Assembly: GCA_041576975.1 (NCBI GenBank)
Contig: JBFGJY010000039.1
Location: 1-23,100 of the forward strand
Direction: 5' to 3'
DNA from: JBFGJY01 sp041576975
GTDB taxonomy: Bacteria; Pseudomonadota; Gammaproteobacteria; UBA4575
Length of the DNA: 23,100 bases
The translations under genes and the position numbers were made by a program. The notes under the pieces were generated by a model. It did no database searches and had not been told where the DNA came from. It worked only from the letters and a program-made list of their open reading frames with translations. Shown here in pieces: positions 1 through 6,610 of this stretch. Within the stretch, counting starts at the first letter, position 1. Every line of letters starts with the position of its first letter.

Positions 1-81
1 ATTACTCTAGAGGATGCAACTAAGATTTTTGAGCGTGAGAGTAGGTGGGTTGCAGAAGGTTTGGAACGAGGGCGGTTTTGA
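1..81 (+). CDS. 3' end of an unidentified gene (partial)
   Basis: An open frame runs from the first base to a TGA at 79-81 and gives 26 C-terminal residues, starting ITLEDATKIF and ending GLERGRF. The charged, helix-like composition looks like real protein rather than random translation. The gene starts outside the window and I do not recognise the family from so short a tail. The next gene is convergent (minus strand, ending at 139). I see no hairpin in the 57 bases between them. Confidence 0.5.
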   Translation: MTLEDATKIFERESRWVAEGLERGRF

Positions 82-138
82 TTTATTTTGCACAATCATT
101 TAGGTCGGACACGATTGATTTCATTGATTTCGTGAATG

Positions 139-624
139 TTATTTGGCAGCAAAACTATCTTGTGATTTTCCGGGTAATGTAAACCCGATAGAAAATGTTA
201 TTGCTGTTGTTGAATTTTCACCAAAATCAGGGATGACTCTAGACGCTAAAAAAAATTGCTTATAATGAAATTGTATTTCAGGAATTATCATTGGCTGTAC
301 TGCATTTGCATCCGTGTCATCTTCGTAACCCGTTACCAGACCTGCCATAAAGCCAGCTTTAAAAAACTTTATATCAATCGGCAGCCATTTCGCTCCAACA
401 TAAACAGATAATTTGTCATATGAGTTATTAAATGCGCCAATGACTGCATACGTTTTTGAATTAAATTCATAGTTATAACCTGCCCCAATATTAAATTCGT
501 TAAAATCATCATCGTCATGTTCATCAAAATGATATGAGGTTGCATGCAATTCTAATTCATCCGCCCAACATAGAGAGATAAGCAGTATAAAAATTATGAC
601 GACAGCTAGATTTTTGGTATTCAT
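139..624 (-). CDS. Putative exported beta-barrel-like envelope protein
   Basis: I do not recognise a named family. The frame extends up to 666, but I prefer the ATG at 624, because the protein then starts MNTKNLAVVIIFILLISLCWA, a textbook signal peptide with cleavage near ADE; the longer version would put 14 polar residues before it. The mature part (about 140 residues) has alternating aromatic and polar residues (YNYEF, YVGAKW, IQFHYKQFF, ITFSIGFTL) typical of amphipathic beta-strands. It also has an acidic cluster HDDDDF just after the signal, which could bind cations. The last strand is followed by a short tail instead of ending in the C-terminal aromatic of classical outer-membrane barrels. 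Neither candidate start has a clear Shine-Dalgarno sequence. Export is likely; the beta-barrel is an inference. Confidence 0.6.
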   Translation of the reverse strand: MNTKNLAVVIIFILLISLCWADELELHATSYHFDEHDDDDFNEFNIGAGYNYEFNSKTYAVIGAFNNSYDKLSVYVGAKWLPIDIKFFKAGFMAGLVTGYEDDTDANAVQPMIIPEIQFHYKQFFLASRVIPDFGENSTTAITFSIGFTLPGKSQDSFAAK

Positions 625-754
625 TTTTATTATTGTTACTAGCGTTTGGTTTTTGGTCATAGACATTCAGCATTAAAGAGGTCTGATGAACGCTGCCTCC
701 TAGCATGTACATCATTTATTCTTGTTCAATTATAGTTTCGCTCAATCTAGTTGT

Positions 755-780
755 ACTGAATGTTATTCACATAATTCAGT
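755..780. repeat. Inverted repeat ACTGAAT/ATTCAGT
   Basis: ACTGAAT at 755-761 and ATTCAGT at 774-780 are perfect 7-bp inverted arms separated by 12 bases. A third copy, ATTCA, lies inside the spacer at 765-769. The element sits in the 388-base stretch without genes between the exported protein (minus) and the 70-aa gene (plus), about 130 bases upstream of the former's start. It could be an operator for a dimeric regulator; no function is shown. Confidence 0.3.
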
Positions 781-989
781 GTGATTAATCTTTATACGAT
801 CATACTTTCCTCTAAATTTAGTTTTTTTCCAGCATATATCCCTTTTTATGAAAGGTCTTTTATTCCTTTTTCACTTATTGTAAGTCAGCAGTGCTTGAGA
901 AGTGCTTAGCCTTACTCCCGAGGAGTCAGGGTATACTGTATGAAATTTATGCCTGCCTATAACTTGCAAGAGATGCGTAAGCTTAAAGA

Positions 990-1018
990 TTGAGTCTGAC
1001 TGAAGCAGGTATAATAAT
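990..1018 (+). promoter_or_regulatory. Candidate sigma70 promoter for the 70-aa gene
   Basis: TTGAGT at 990-995 and AATAAT at 1013-1018 are separated by 17 bases and lie 37 bases before the ATG at 1055. The matches are 4/6 to the -35 and 5/6 to the -10 consensus. A further TATAAT occurs at 1029-1034. A short dyad, ACTCC-CGA-GGAGT (914-926), lies further upstream and precedes a TATACT at 932-937. These are by-eye matches in AT-rich DNA. Confidence 0.3.
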
Positions 1019-1054
1019 ATCTACTCGTTATAATAAGTAAAAAGGAGCAATGGA

Positions 1055-1267
1055 ATGAAATTCAAAGAAATTGTAGTCAGTGCTGAAAATAATAATAAAT
1101 TAGATGATTTACGCGATAACTTTGTAACGCTTATCGCGGGCGCATTGTCACGCCCTTTGACGCCTGATGAGCAACCACCCCATGCCGAACACATTGCAGA
1201 TGCTGCATATGCCGCTGCCCACCATGCAATTTGCAGGTTGTATGAGGATTTACCGTATTCGAAATAG
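1055..1267 (+). CDS. Small hypothetical protein (70 aa)
   Basis: An excellent ribosome binding site (AAGGAG at 1042-1047, seven bases before the ATG) and an upstream promoter-like sequence support a real gene. The product is soluble, with no signal peptide or membrane segment. It looks alpha-helical, with an alanine-rich stretch HIADAAYAAAHHAICRLYEDL near the C-terminus. I do not recognise the family. It is monocistronic between genes on the opposite strand; a 62-codon frame on the minus strand over the same bases is taken as a shadow. Confidence 0.65.
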   Translation: MKFKEIVVSAENNNKLDDLRDNFVTLIAGALSRPLTPDEQPPHAEHIADAAYAAAHHAICRLYEDLPYSK

Positions 1268-1369
1268 ATATCGCTTGCTTATAGACGGCATAAAGCGCCT
1301 CTAAATCTTTTAATAACATTTGGCAAGGAATTTCCTGCCGAAATGCGTTACCGAATGACGAAATTTGGT

Positions 1370-1837
1370 TTAATACCCATACTTTCTCGCCTCCCTCTTG
1401 CGTTTCTTCTTTAACACCATATCGAAATTTATTTCATCCATACGTTGTGAACCAATCCACTGCGTTTCTAGCTTTTCATAGCCATCTGCAGTGACAATAA
1501 AATGGATGTGAGGGGTGGGCATGTTTGGCCATTCAGTTTCAAATTCAAATTTACCTTCTTCATCACTAAACATGTAGGCCCGTAAATAATCTTGGTAGCG
1601 TCCTTGTTCACCGCCTTGCCAATGGGCAATTTTTGCATTGGGTATGGGGGTGCAATTCGGTGCAGCAAGTATTTGGCCACTCACGATTAGGCCCTTGCTT
1701 ATATTGATTTTTTCTTCGGTAACGGGTTTGTAATGGGTCCCCGTGCTGCGATGTGGTGTGGGTTCGCAGCTGTCTGCCAAGACACCAAGTGGTGCCGTAA
1801 TCATGACTAGTAAGGCGACTGATTTAATTGAGCACAT
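1370..1837 (-). CDS. Secreted intradiol ring-cleavage dioxygenase-like protein
   Basis: The start is the ATG at 1837, set by GGGAGG five to six bases upstream; an in-frame GTG at 1840 sits too close to it. The 155-residue protein has a signal peptide (about residues 1-22) and then an intradiol-dioxygenase-like beta-sandwich: SGQI-(x)-TPIPNAKIAHWQ around 53-74, GRYQDY with a candidate iron-ligand Tyr at 81, SDEEGKFEFET around 91-101, and PHIHF with the His pair 110/112. In catalytic members (catechol and protocatechuate dioxygenases) iron is held by two Tyr and two His. Here the stretch between FET and PHIHF is too short and has no tyrosine, so the second Tyr ligand seems to be missing. The C-terminus is strongly basic (KKKRKREARK). 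Family membership is fairly secure; classical catechol cleavage is doubtful. Confidence 0.75.
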   Translation of the reverse strand: MCSIKSVALLVMITAPLGVLADSCEPTPHRSTGTHYKPVTEEKINISKGLIVSGQILAAPNCTPIPNAKIAHWQGGEQGRYQDYLRAYMFSDEEGKFEFETEWPNMPTPHIHFIVTADGYEKLETQWIGSQRMDEINFDMVLKKKRKREARKYGY

Positions 1838-1990
1838 CACTGACCTCCCATCGCTAACAATTTTTATTTAGACCACATTAAATTAAATTTGATTGCAGAT
1901 TGTTGCAAAATTTATGGAGTTTGCCATGTACGGCAATTTCACATTTGTGGAATTGAATGGTGATTGATTGTCAAATAGACGCCTGAACAA

Positions 1991-2010
1991 TAAAAGGGTA
2001 TTACCTTTTA
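1991..2010 (-). terminator. Candidate hairpin terminator after the hemerythrin gene
   Basis: TAAAAGG (1991-1997) and CCTTTTA (2004-2010) form a perfect 7-bp stem with a 6-base loop, about 30 bases beyond the stop of the minus-strand hemerythrin-like gene. Read on the minus strand the second arm is itself T-rich (CCTTTTATTG), but there is no long T-run. It is weakly terminator-like; a regulatory role is also possible. Confidence 0.35.
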
Positions 2011-2040
2011 CTCTTGAACAACTTATCCTAATTGATCAGA

Positions 2041-2616
2041 TCAGTGTGTTCGACGATAGTTCGAGTCGTTTGCGTCGGTAATACGATCAAAGAGTTCGCC
2101 ATATTTACATGTCAAGTCATGACAAATTAAGGTATTTGTTTGAGTTTGAAAGTCCTTACTGATTTGTTGCAGTTGTTTTGCTGACAATTTTCTTTTTAGA
2201 AATGGAAAGACGATGCCTTCTTCTGTATTCAAATGATCGCGTTGGCGTTGAATGCATGTCTCAAGTTGTCGTTCAAATGGTTCTTTTTCAAAGATGCTGT
2301 CCTCTAAAGCGGCATCTATATAATCATGTAACTCACGCGCTAAGGCCCTTAGTTCGTGATTTTCTGAACGTAATTGTTTAATAGTGTTACTTAAACCCTC
2401 AAAATTTTGATTTTCAGTTGATTTTTTGAAAATTGCATCTTCTTTTGGAACTAGCTCATATTTCGGATAATTTTCAATATAACTTACCGCATCCAGCATC
2501 AAGTGGTAATCAGCAGATTTTCCTTTTTGAATGATATCGAGCTGATCAGCAAGCAGATCTAATACTTTGCTAAATTTGATATGGTCTCTGTGAAGCTCAT
2601 CGATTAGGTTTTCCAT
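2041..2616 (-). CDS. Hemerythrin-like (HHE domain) protein with incomplete ligand set
   Basis: The start is the ATG at 2616, supported by GGAGAG five bases upstream; the longer frame would begin at a TTG that overlaps this site. The 191-residue helical protein follows the bacterial HHE-hemerythrin pattern: ELHRDH (His12), YELVPKED (Glu59), SENHEL (His87), RQRDHLNTEEG (His128, Glu132/133). Family members bind a diiron site that senses or carries oxygen or nitric oxide, or takes part in iron-sulfur repair. The usual motif before PKED is HHPKED; here Leu-Val replaces the histidine pair, so at least one iron ligand is absent. A C-terminal extension of about 50 residues carries a Cys-His (ICHDLTC). 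No signal peptide is present, so it is cytoplasmic. The iron site may be mononuclear, rebuilt from other residues, or lost. Confidence 0.8.
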   Translation of the reverse strand: MENLIDELHRDHIKFSKVLDLLADQLDIIQKGKSADYHLMLDAVSYIENYPKYELVPKEDAIFKKSTENQNFEGLSNTIKQLRSENHELRALARELHDYIDAALEDSIFEKEPFERQLETCIQRQRDHLNTEEGIVFPFLKRKLSAKQLQQISKDFQTQTNTLICHDLTCKYGELFDRITDANDSNYRRTH

Positions 2617-2637
2617 AAACTCTCTCCGCAAAGATAT

Positions 2638-2901
2638 TCAGTAGTTAATGATGTCATGCTTGCTAGTGGGCAGAACGCCCAAGTCCGTTTGCGTTAGCAC
2701 GTCATCCTTAACCAAGAACATCTCACCCGACCAACTAGGTCGAAATATATTACAAAATAATTTTATATGCATATAAAAAACTTGACCAAAAGAGATACTA
2801 AGAGGATAAGCGGTTGTATATTCTATCTGAAGTGACCTAAATTTATTTGAATTCTGTCGATGCATATTGAGCATATGCTGATTATGTAAAAATAGTTTCT
2901 T
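2638..2901. other. Stretch without a convincing gene between the hemerythrin-like gene and the membrane protein
   Basis: This 264-base stretch contains one minus-strand frame (2638-2874, 78 codons). Its C-terminal third (PSWSGEMFLVKDDV...) has a more coding-like composition and higher GC than its surroundings, while the N-terminal part is nondescript. I find no good ribosome binding site and do not recognise the product. It could be the remnant of a longer gene or simply noncoding. Confidence 0.3.
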
Positions 2902-3279
2902 TTAATTTATATGTACGGTTTTCTCTAGGTAAATCTTTTCTCCATTCACACCCAAATATTCAAGGCTGGTATCGTCGTAAATGCACTCTATTTGTAGTTG
3001 TTCTTGATTAACTTGATTTTTTGCTTGGATTAGAACCATGTCTTTGACTTTTGAGATTCTTTTGGCGTACGTATTCATCAATTTGTAGCCATGATTGTTT
3101 GTTGCGGCCTCAAAATTCTTCAAGCAGTCCACGCCAAACCGATAGTAATTGTGAGGCAGTAGATCTGTTTTGTTATGCATATAAGGGCGGAGCACCCACA
3201 ACAAAAACAACATCGATGCAGTAATTAGTATGAATGGTTTCGCATTGTGAAATGATGGCATTTGATTTGTCTTAATCAT
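2902..3279 (-). CDS. Small membrane-anchored hypothetical protein
   Basis: The product is 125 residues. A single hydrophobic segment at about residues 15-30 (KPFILITASMLFLLWVL) follows a short polar N-terminus, which suggests an N-terminal anchor or uncleaved signal with the remainder in the periplasm. The soluble part has two cysteines (in DCLKNF and IECIYDD) that could form a disulfide. A second ATG (codon 7) is also possible; neither has a strong ribosome binding site. The family is not recognised. It lies 39 bases downstream of amrA on the same strand and could be transcribed with it, but nothing links the functions. Confidence 0.55.
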   Translation of the reverse strand: MIKTNQMPSFHNAKPFILITASMLFLLWVLRPYMHNKTDLLPHNYYRFGVDCLKNFEAATNNHGYKLMNTYAKRISKVKDMVLIQAKNQVNQEQLQIECIYDDTSLEYLGVNGEKIYLEKTVHIN

Positions 3280-3318
3280 GCAATAGAGGCGCCGATGTTA
3301 TAACGCGTTTAGGACTTT

Positions 3319-3882
3319 TCAGTCCTTGATTACATGCGTGGTGTAGCGTGAGACTTGTATGTCATTTGACCAGAAATCTTGGGGGAAGCCCGCTTTTTGT
3401 TTTACTGTAGAAAGAAATTGATGCTTATCTGGAATCGCTTCCCAAACACTGGGAAGGAGCGTGCCTTTTTGCCCAATGTATTCCAGCACCACTCCATCTA
3501 TCCCTGGTCTGATTTGTTCAAGTAGATCCTCTTCACTGGTAAATGACAATTTTTCATTTGGGCTTAAGATCGAAATAGAAATGTTAAGCTGATCCAGTTC
3601 CGAAGTTTGTAACGGTGGGAATCGTGAATCATTAAAGGCGGAGTTAAATGCAGACCGCGCGACTGCATTAACCAAGGGCTGGATTGCCTCTAGCGTACCG
3701 GTACATCCGCGCAACATTCCACTGTGTATTAAAGTGGTAAATGTAGCACTGTGATTTTGTAGTCCCTCGGAATATTCCTGTTCATTTACTTGTAAATATG
3801 CACCGTGTGCCAGGCCATATCCAATGGCTTCATAAGCAATATTTAGAAGTTGTTTTTCTTCTTCATGACTATAGGAAAACAT
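3319..3882 (-). CDS. amrA: AmmeMemoRadiSam system protein A (AMMECR1 domain)
   Basis: The 187-residue protein matches the AMMECR1 fold, with the hallmark RGCTGTL (residues about 58-64; family consensus RGCIGT), followed by NAVARSAFNSAFNDSRFPPL, ELDQLNISISILSP, PGIDGVVLEY, GTLLPSVWEAIPD and a C-terminal region of the usual length. The biochemical role of AMMECR1 proteins is not established. In bacteria and archaea they recur beside a Memo-like protein and a radical SAM enzyme, from which the system takes its name. Here the gene follows amrS by 27 bases on the same strand, so the two are very probably co-transcribed. The conserved Cys in RGC is intact. The start is the first ATG of the frame; no Shine-Dalgarno sequence is visible. 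Confidence 0.9.
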   Translation of the reverse strand: MFSYSHEEEKQLLNIAYEAIGYGLAHGAYLQVNEQEYSEGLQNHSATFTTLIHSGMLRGCTGTLEAIQPLVNAVARSAFNSAFNDSRFPPLQTSELDQLNISISILSPNEKLSFTSEEDLLEQIRPGIDGVVLEYIGQKGTLLPSVWEAIPDKHQFLSTVKQKAGFPQDFWSNDIQVSRYTTHVIKD

Positions 3883-3909
3883 AGAAGTATTTGTTCTAGC
3901 GCAAGAAAT

Positions 3910-5040
3910 TCAAATTCGAGTTGATGGTTCTTCATTAACAGCCTTGGCAAGCTGAACTGGCATACGCCTTGCACCCCAAGTGCCCGGCTTGTTTTCAAAT
4001 ATACCGGCACAGGTTTCACCACAATTTGGGCATTGACCTGTTTGGTTTAAACTCCAATCGGTAATGACATACCAGTCTCTGCCAATTAAACGCGTGCCAC
4101 AGTTTGAGCAATAGGTGCTGCCACCTTTTTCATCATGCACATTGCCGGTGTATACATAGTGCAGGCCATTTTCAATTGCGATGTTTCTGGCTCGTGTTAG
4201 TGTGCTTGCCGGAGTTGCGGGTGTGTCCATCATTTTCCAGTCCGGATGAAATGCAGTGAAATGATGTGGAACATCAGGTCCTAAGTGTTCGTGTATCCAT
4301 TGTGTCATTTCATTGATTTCTTTATCCGAATCGTTTTCACCAGGAATGAGTAAAGTCGTAATTTCAAACCATACCTTGGTTTCGTGTTTGAGATACTGCA
4401 ACGTTTCTAACACGGGTTGTAAATGGCCACTACAAATTTTCCAGTAGAACTTTTCGGTAAAGCCTTTTAAGTCGATATTGGCGGCATCCATGTGACGATA
4501 AAATTCTTCGCGAGGTTTCTCGCACATATAGCCCGCAGTAACGGCTACAGTCGCAATGTCTTTTTCTTTGCAGGCATCTGCAGCATCCATTGCGTATTCC
4601 ATGAATATCACGGGGTCGTTATAAGTAAAGGCAATACTTCGGCATCCCAAACGTTCCGCGGTTTTTGCAAGGGTTTTGGGGGTGGCTGCGTCCGCTAAAG
4701 TATCAATTTCGCGGGACTTGCTGATATCCCAGTTTTGGCAAAATTTACAAGCGAGGTTGCAGCCGGCCGTGCCAAAGGACAAAACCGAAGTGCCCGGCAA
4801 AAAATGATTCAGCGGCTTTTTCTCTATCGGGTCTACACAAAAACCACTTGAGCGCCCATACGTCGTGAGTACAATTTGGTCATTTTTACGTGCGCGAACA
4901 AAACATAGTCCACGCTGATCTTCCTGCAGTTTGCAAGCGCGTGGACATACGTCACACTGAATGGCGCCGTTTTCGAGTCGATGCCAGTATTGAGTTGGCA
5001 CGGTAAATTGATCTAGATCTAATGTTGGTTTCATTTGCAT
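3910..5040 (-). CDS. amrS: AmmeMemoRadiSam system radical SAM enzyme
   Basis: The 376-residue protein is related to pyruvate formate-lyase activating enzymes. The radical SAM cysteine motif CNLACKFC lies at 94-101 (Cys94, Cys98, Cys101), for the [4Fe-4S] cluster that cleaves S-adenosylmethionine. It is preceded by a four-cysteine block typical of this family (Cys29, Cys32, Cys36, Cys46) and followed by a C-terminal zinc-ribbon-like set (Cys311, Cys314, Cys337, Cys340, with Cys344 nearby). Conserved blocks FTYNDPVIF (about 138-146), NIDLKGF and FTAFHPDW are present. The natural substrate is unknown; a protein partner is plausible by analogy with glycyl-radical activases. It is first in the minus-strand pair with amrA and divergent from amrB. 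ATG codons 1 and 3 are both possible starts. Confidence 0.93.
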   Translation of the reverse strand: MQMKPTLDLDQFTVPTQYWHRLENGAIQCDVCPRACKLQEDQRGLCFVRARKNDQIVLTTYGRSSGFCVDPIEKKPLNHFLPGTSVLSFGTAGCNLACKFCQNWDISKSREIDTLADAATPKTLAKTAERLGCRSIAFTYNDPVIFMEYAMDAADACKEKDIATVAVTAGYMCEKPREEFYRHMDAANIDLKGFTEKFYWKICSGHLQPVLETLQYLKHETKVWFEITTLLIPGENDSDKEINEMTQWIHEHLGPDVPHHFTAFHPDWKMMDTPATPASTLTRARNIAIENGLHYVYTGNVHDEKGGSTYCSNCGTRLIGRDWYVITDWSLNQTGQCPNCGETCAGIFENKPGTWGARRMPVQLAKAVNEEPSTRI

Positions 5041-5102
5041 GTAAAACTATTTAATTATCGATAAACTTATACGTATATATATGATCACTTTAAATGAAAA
5101 GG

Positions 5103-5128
5103 TTCATAAACTATATTTACTTTATGAA
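5103..5128. promoter_or_regulatory. Perfect dyad in the amrS-amrB divergent region
   Basis: TTCATAAA (5103-5110) and TTTATGAA (5121-5128) are perfect 8-bp inverted arms separated by 10 bases. The right arm ends 17 bases before the amrB ATG and the element is about 60 bases from the amrS start. The spacing fits a helix-turn-helix dimer contacting adjacent major grooves, and the position fits joint control of both transcripts. The whole 105-base divergent region is very AT-rich and carries several TATA-like -10 candidates (for example around 5070-5085). Confidence 0.4.
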
Positions 5129-5145
5129 TTACATAAAATTTTCTC

Positions 5146-5934
5146 ATGATGTCTACTCGTAATACCGCTGTAGCAGGGATGTTTTATCCTAATGATCCTA
5201 GCGAATTACATGCTGACCTGGAGGAATTACTGCAGCATGCGGAGGGTGATAAAGAACAACCTAAGGCCATTATCGCGCCGCATGCAGGTTATATTTACTC
5301 CGGACCGATTGCCGCAACTGTTTACGCATGCTTTTACAAGAAAAACCCATCTATTAACCGAATTGTCTTGATGGGCCCTGCACATCGTGTTGCTTTTCAT
5401 GGTATTGCTGCAAGTAGCGCAGATTATTTTGCCACTCCATTAGGCGACATACCTGTCGATCACGCATCATTGCAACCCAGCATAGAGGACGAAACCGTCA
5501 AATACTTTGATTTAGCTCATGAACAAGAGCATTGCTTAGAAGTGCAATTGCCATTTTTACAGGAGATCTTTGACCAATATTTTGAAATTGTGCCTTTGCT
5601 TGTGGGTGATGCCAGTTCTTCACAAATTGCGGGTGTATTGCGTGCGCTTTGGGGCGGCCCCGAGACCTTGATTGTGATTAGTTCTGATTTAAGTCATTAC
5701 TATGATTATGACACCGCAAAGCAGCTTGATAGGCGCACGACTACTTCAATTGAACAATTTCATGGAGAGCAACTCAACTTTGATTCTGCTTGTGGTCGTT
5801 TGCCGATTCAAGGCTTATTGCAAGTTGCAAAAGGATATGGGCTGAGTTGCAAGACCATGGATTTGCGTAATTCCGGCGATACCGCAGGATCACATGATCG
5901 AGTAGTGGGATACGGTGCTTATGCTTTTTATTAA
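5146..5934 (+). CDS. amrB: AmmeMemoRadiSam system protein B (Memo-like)
   Basis: The 262-residue protein is a typical Memo family member: RNTAVAGMFYP at the start, IIAPHAGYIYSGPIA around 42-56, VLMGPAHRV, HEQEHCLEVQLPFL, VPLLVGDA, VISSDLSHYYDYDTA and a C-terminal NSGDTAGSHDRVVGYGAYAF. The fold is that of class III extradiol dioxygenases and LigB-like enzymes. The conserved histidines (in PHAGY, GPAHR, HEQEHCLE and DLSHYY) correspond to the metal-site region. Its reaction in bacteria is unknown. Family length is about 260-290, so it is complete. It is transcribed divergently from amrS-amrA, separated by 105 bases. Confidence 0.93.
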   Translation: MMSTRNTAVAGMFYPNDPSELHADLEELLQHAEGDKEQPKAIIAPHAGYIYSGPIAATVYACFYKKNPSINRIVLMGPAHRVAFHGIAASSADYFATPLGDIPVDHASLQPSIEDETVKYFDLAHEQEHCLEVQLPFLQEIFDQYFEIVPLLVGDASSSQIAGVLRALWGGPETLIVISSDLSHYYDYDTAKQLDRRTTTSIEQFHGEQLNFDSACGRLPIQGLLQVAKGYGLSCKTMDLRNSGDTAGSHDRVVGYGAYAFY

Positions 5935-6007
5935 CTCCTGCTAAAAGAAAAAAGTACCAGTTACACATTAATTCGTATTCAGCCGATAAAGGTGAATATT
6001 AGAATAA

Positions 6008-6024
6008 GGATCATAATATGATCC
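6008..6024. promoter_or_regulatory. Inverted repeat GGATCAT-AAT-ATGATCC
   Basis: Perfect 7-bp arms (6008-6014 and 6018-6024) with a three-base centre lie 22 bases before the ATG of the DUF1648 gene and 73 bases after the amrB stop. The short centre suits a DNA operator better than an RNA hairpin, though the following ATTTTG would allow weak termination of the amrB transcript. Confidence 0.35.
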
Positions 6025-6046
6025 ATTTTGGCGTGTAATTTTTCTT

Positions 6047-6538
6047 ATGAAAGCTCTACAAACTATTTTCACGGCTTTAATTATCGCAGCTGTAGTGCAA
6101 ACGATTTACTATTACCCACGGGTGCCAAATGTTGTAGCTTCACATTTCGACGGCCTTGGCGACCCAAATGGTTGGTCTTCAAAAGCCGTATTCTTTGGTA
6201 TTTATGCAGCCGTTTTATTACTAACGATTTTTGTATTTGTTGTCGTTCCTAATAGATTCATCAACCCAGCAGGCAAGGGGTTAAAAATTCCGAATAAAGA
6301 TTATTGGTTAGCGCCTGAACGCCAGCATGACACTATACAATTTTTTCGAACATATTTTATGTATTTTGGAATAGTGAATACACTGCTTGCGATCTTTGTG
6401 ATCCAACTGGTCATACAAGCAAATTTTAAAGAACAACCTAGGCTGGATAGCGCAATAATGTGGGCATTGGCTTTATACTTTATTTTTGTGATTGTTTGGT
6501 TAATTCGCTTTTTTATAAAATTTAGACGCACTTCTTAG
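6047..6538 (+). CDS. DUF1648-domain integral membrane protein
   Basis: The 163-residue protein has four predicted membrane segments (about 4-20, 45-66, 101-124, 136-157). The first loop, YYPRVPNVVASHFDGLGDPNGW, is the DUF1648 signature (proline, histidine, then Gly-x-Pro/Asn-Gly-Trp), also found in SdpI-type immunity and signalling proteins. SdpI itself is longer, so only the DUF1648 half-module is present. The function is unknown. It stands alone between amrB (same strand, 112 bases upstream) and the convergent ABC exporter. No Shine-Dalgarno sequence is seen before the ATG. Confidence 0.8.
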   Translation: MKALQTIFTALIIAAVVQTIYYYPRVPNVVASHFDGLGDPNGWSSKAVFFGIYAAVLLLTIFVFVVVPNRFINPAGKGLKIPNKDYWLAPERQHDTIQFFRTYFMYFGIVNTLLAIFVIQLVIQANFKEQPRLDSAIMWALALYFIFVIVWLIRFFIKFRRTS

Positions 6539-6610
6539 TAATTCTGTAAAAAAATCTTAAGCATGGTTTAATAGTTCGCATATTGTTGCACACATATTTT
6601 TTTACATTTT

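Noticed and set aside
2638..2874. 78-codon minus-strand frame with coding-like C-terminal part
   Set aside because: No ribosome binding site, no recognisable family and a nondescript N-terminal half; recorded only as a possible remnant.
6539..6610. Terminator between the convergent DUF1648 and ABC exporter genes
   Set aside because: The region is T- and A-rich but I find no stem of useful length.
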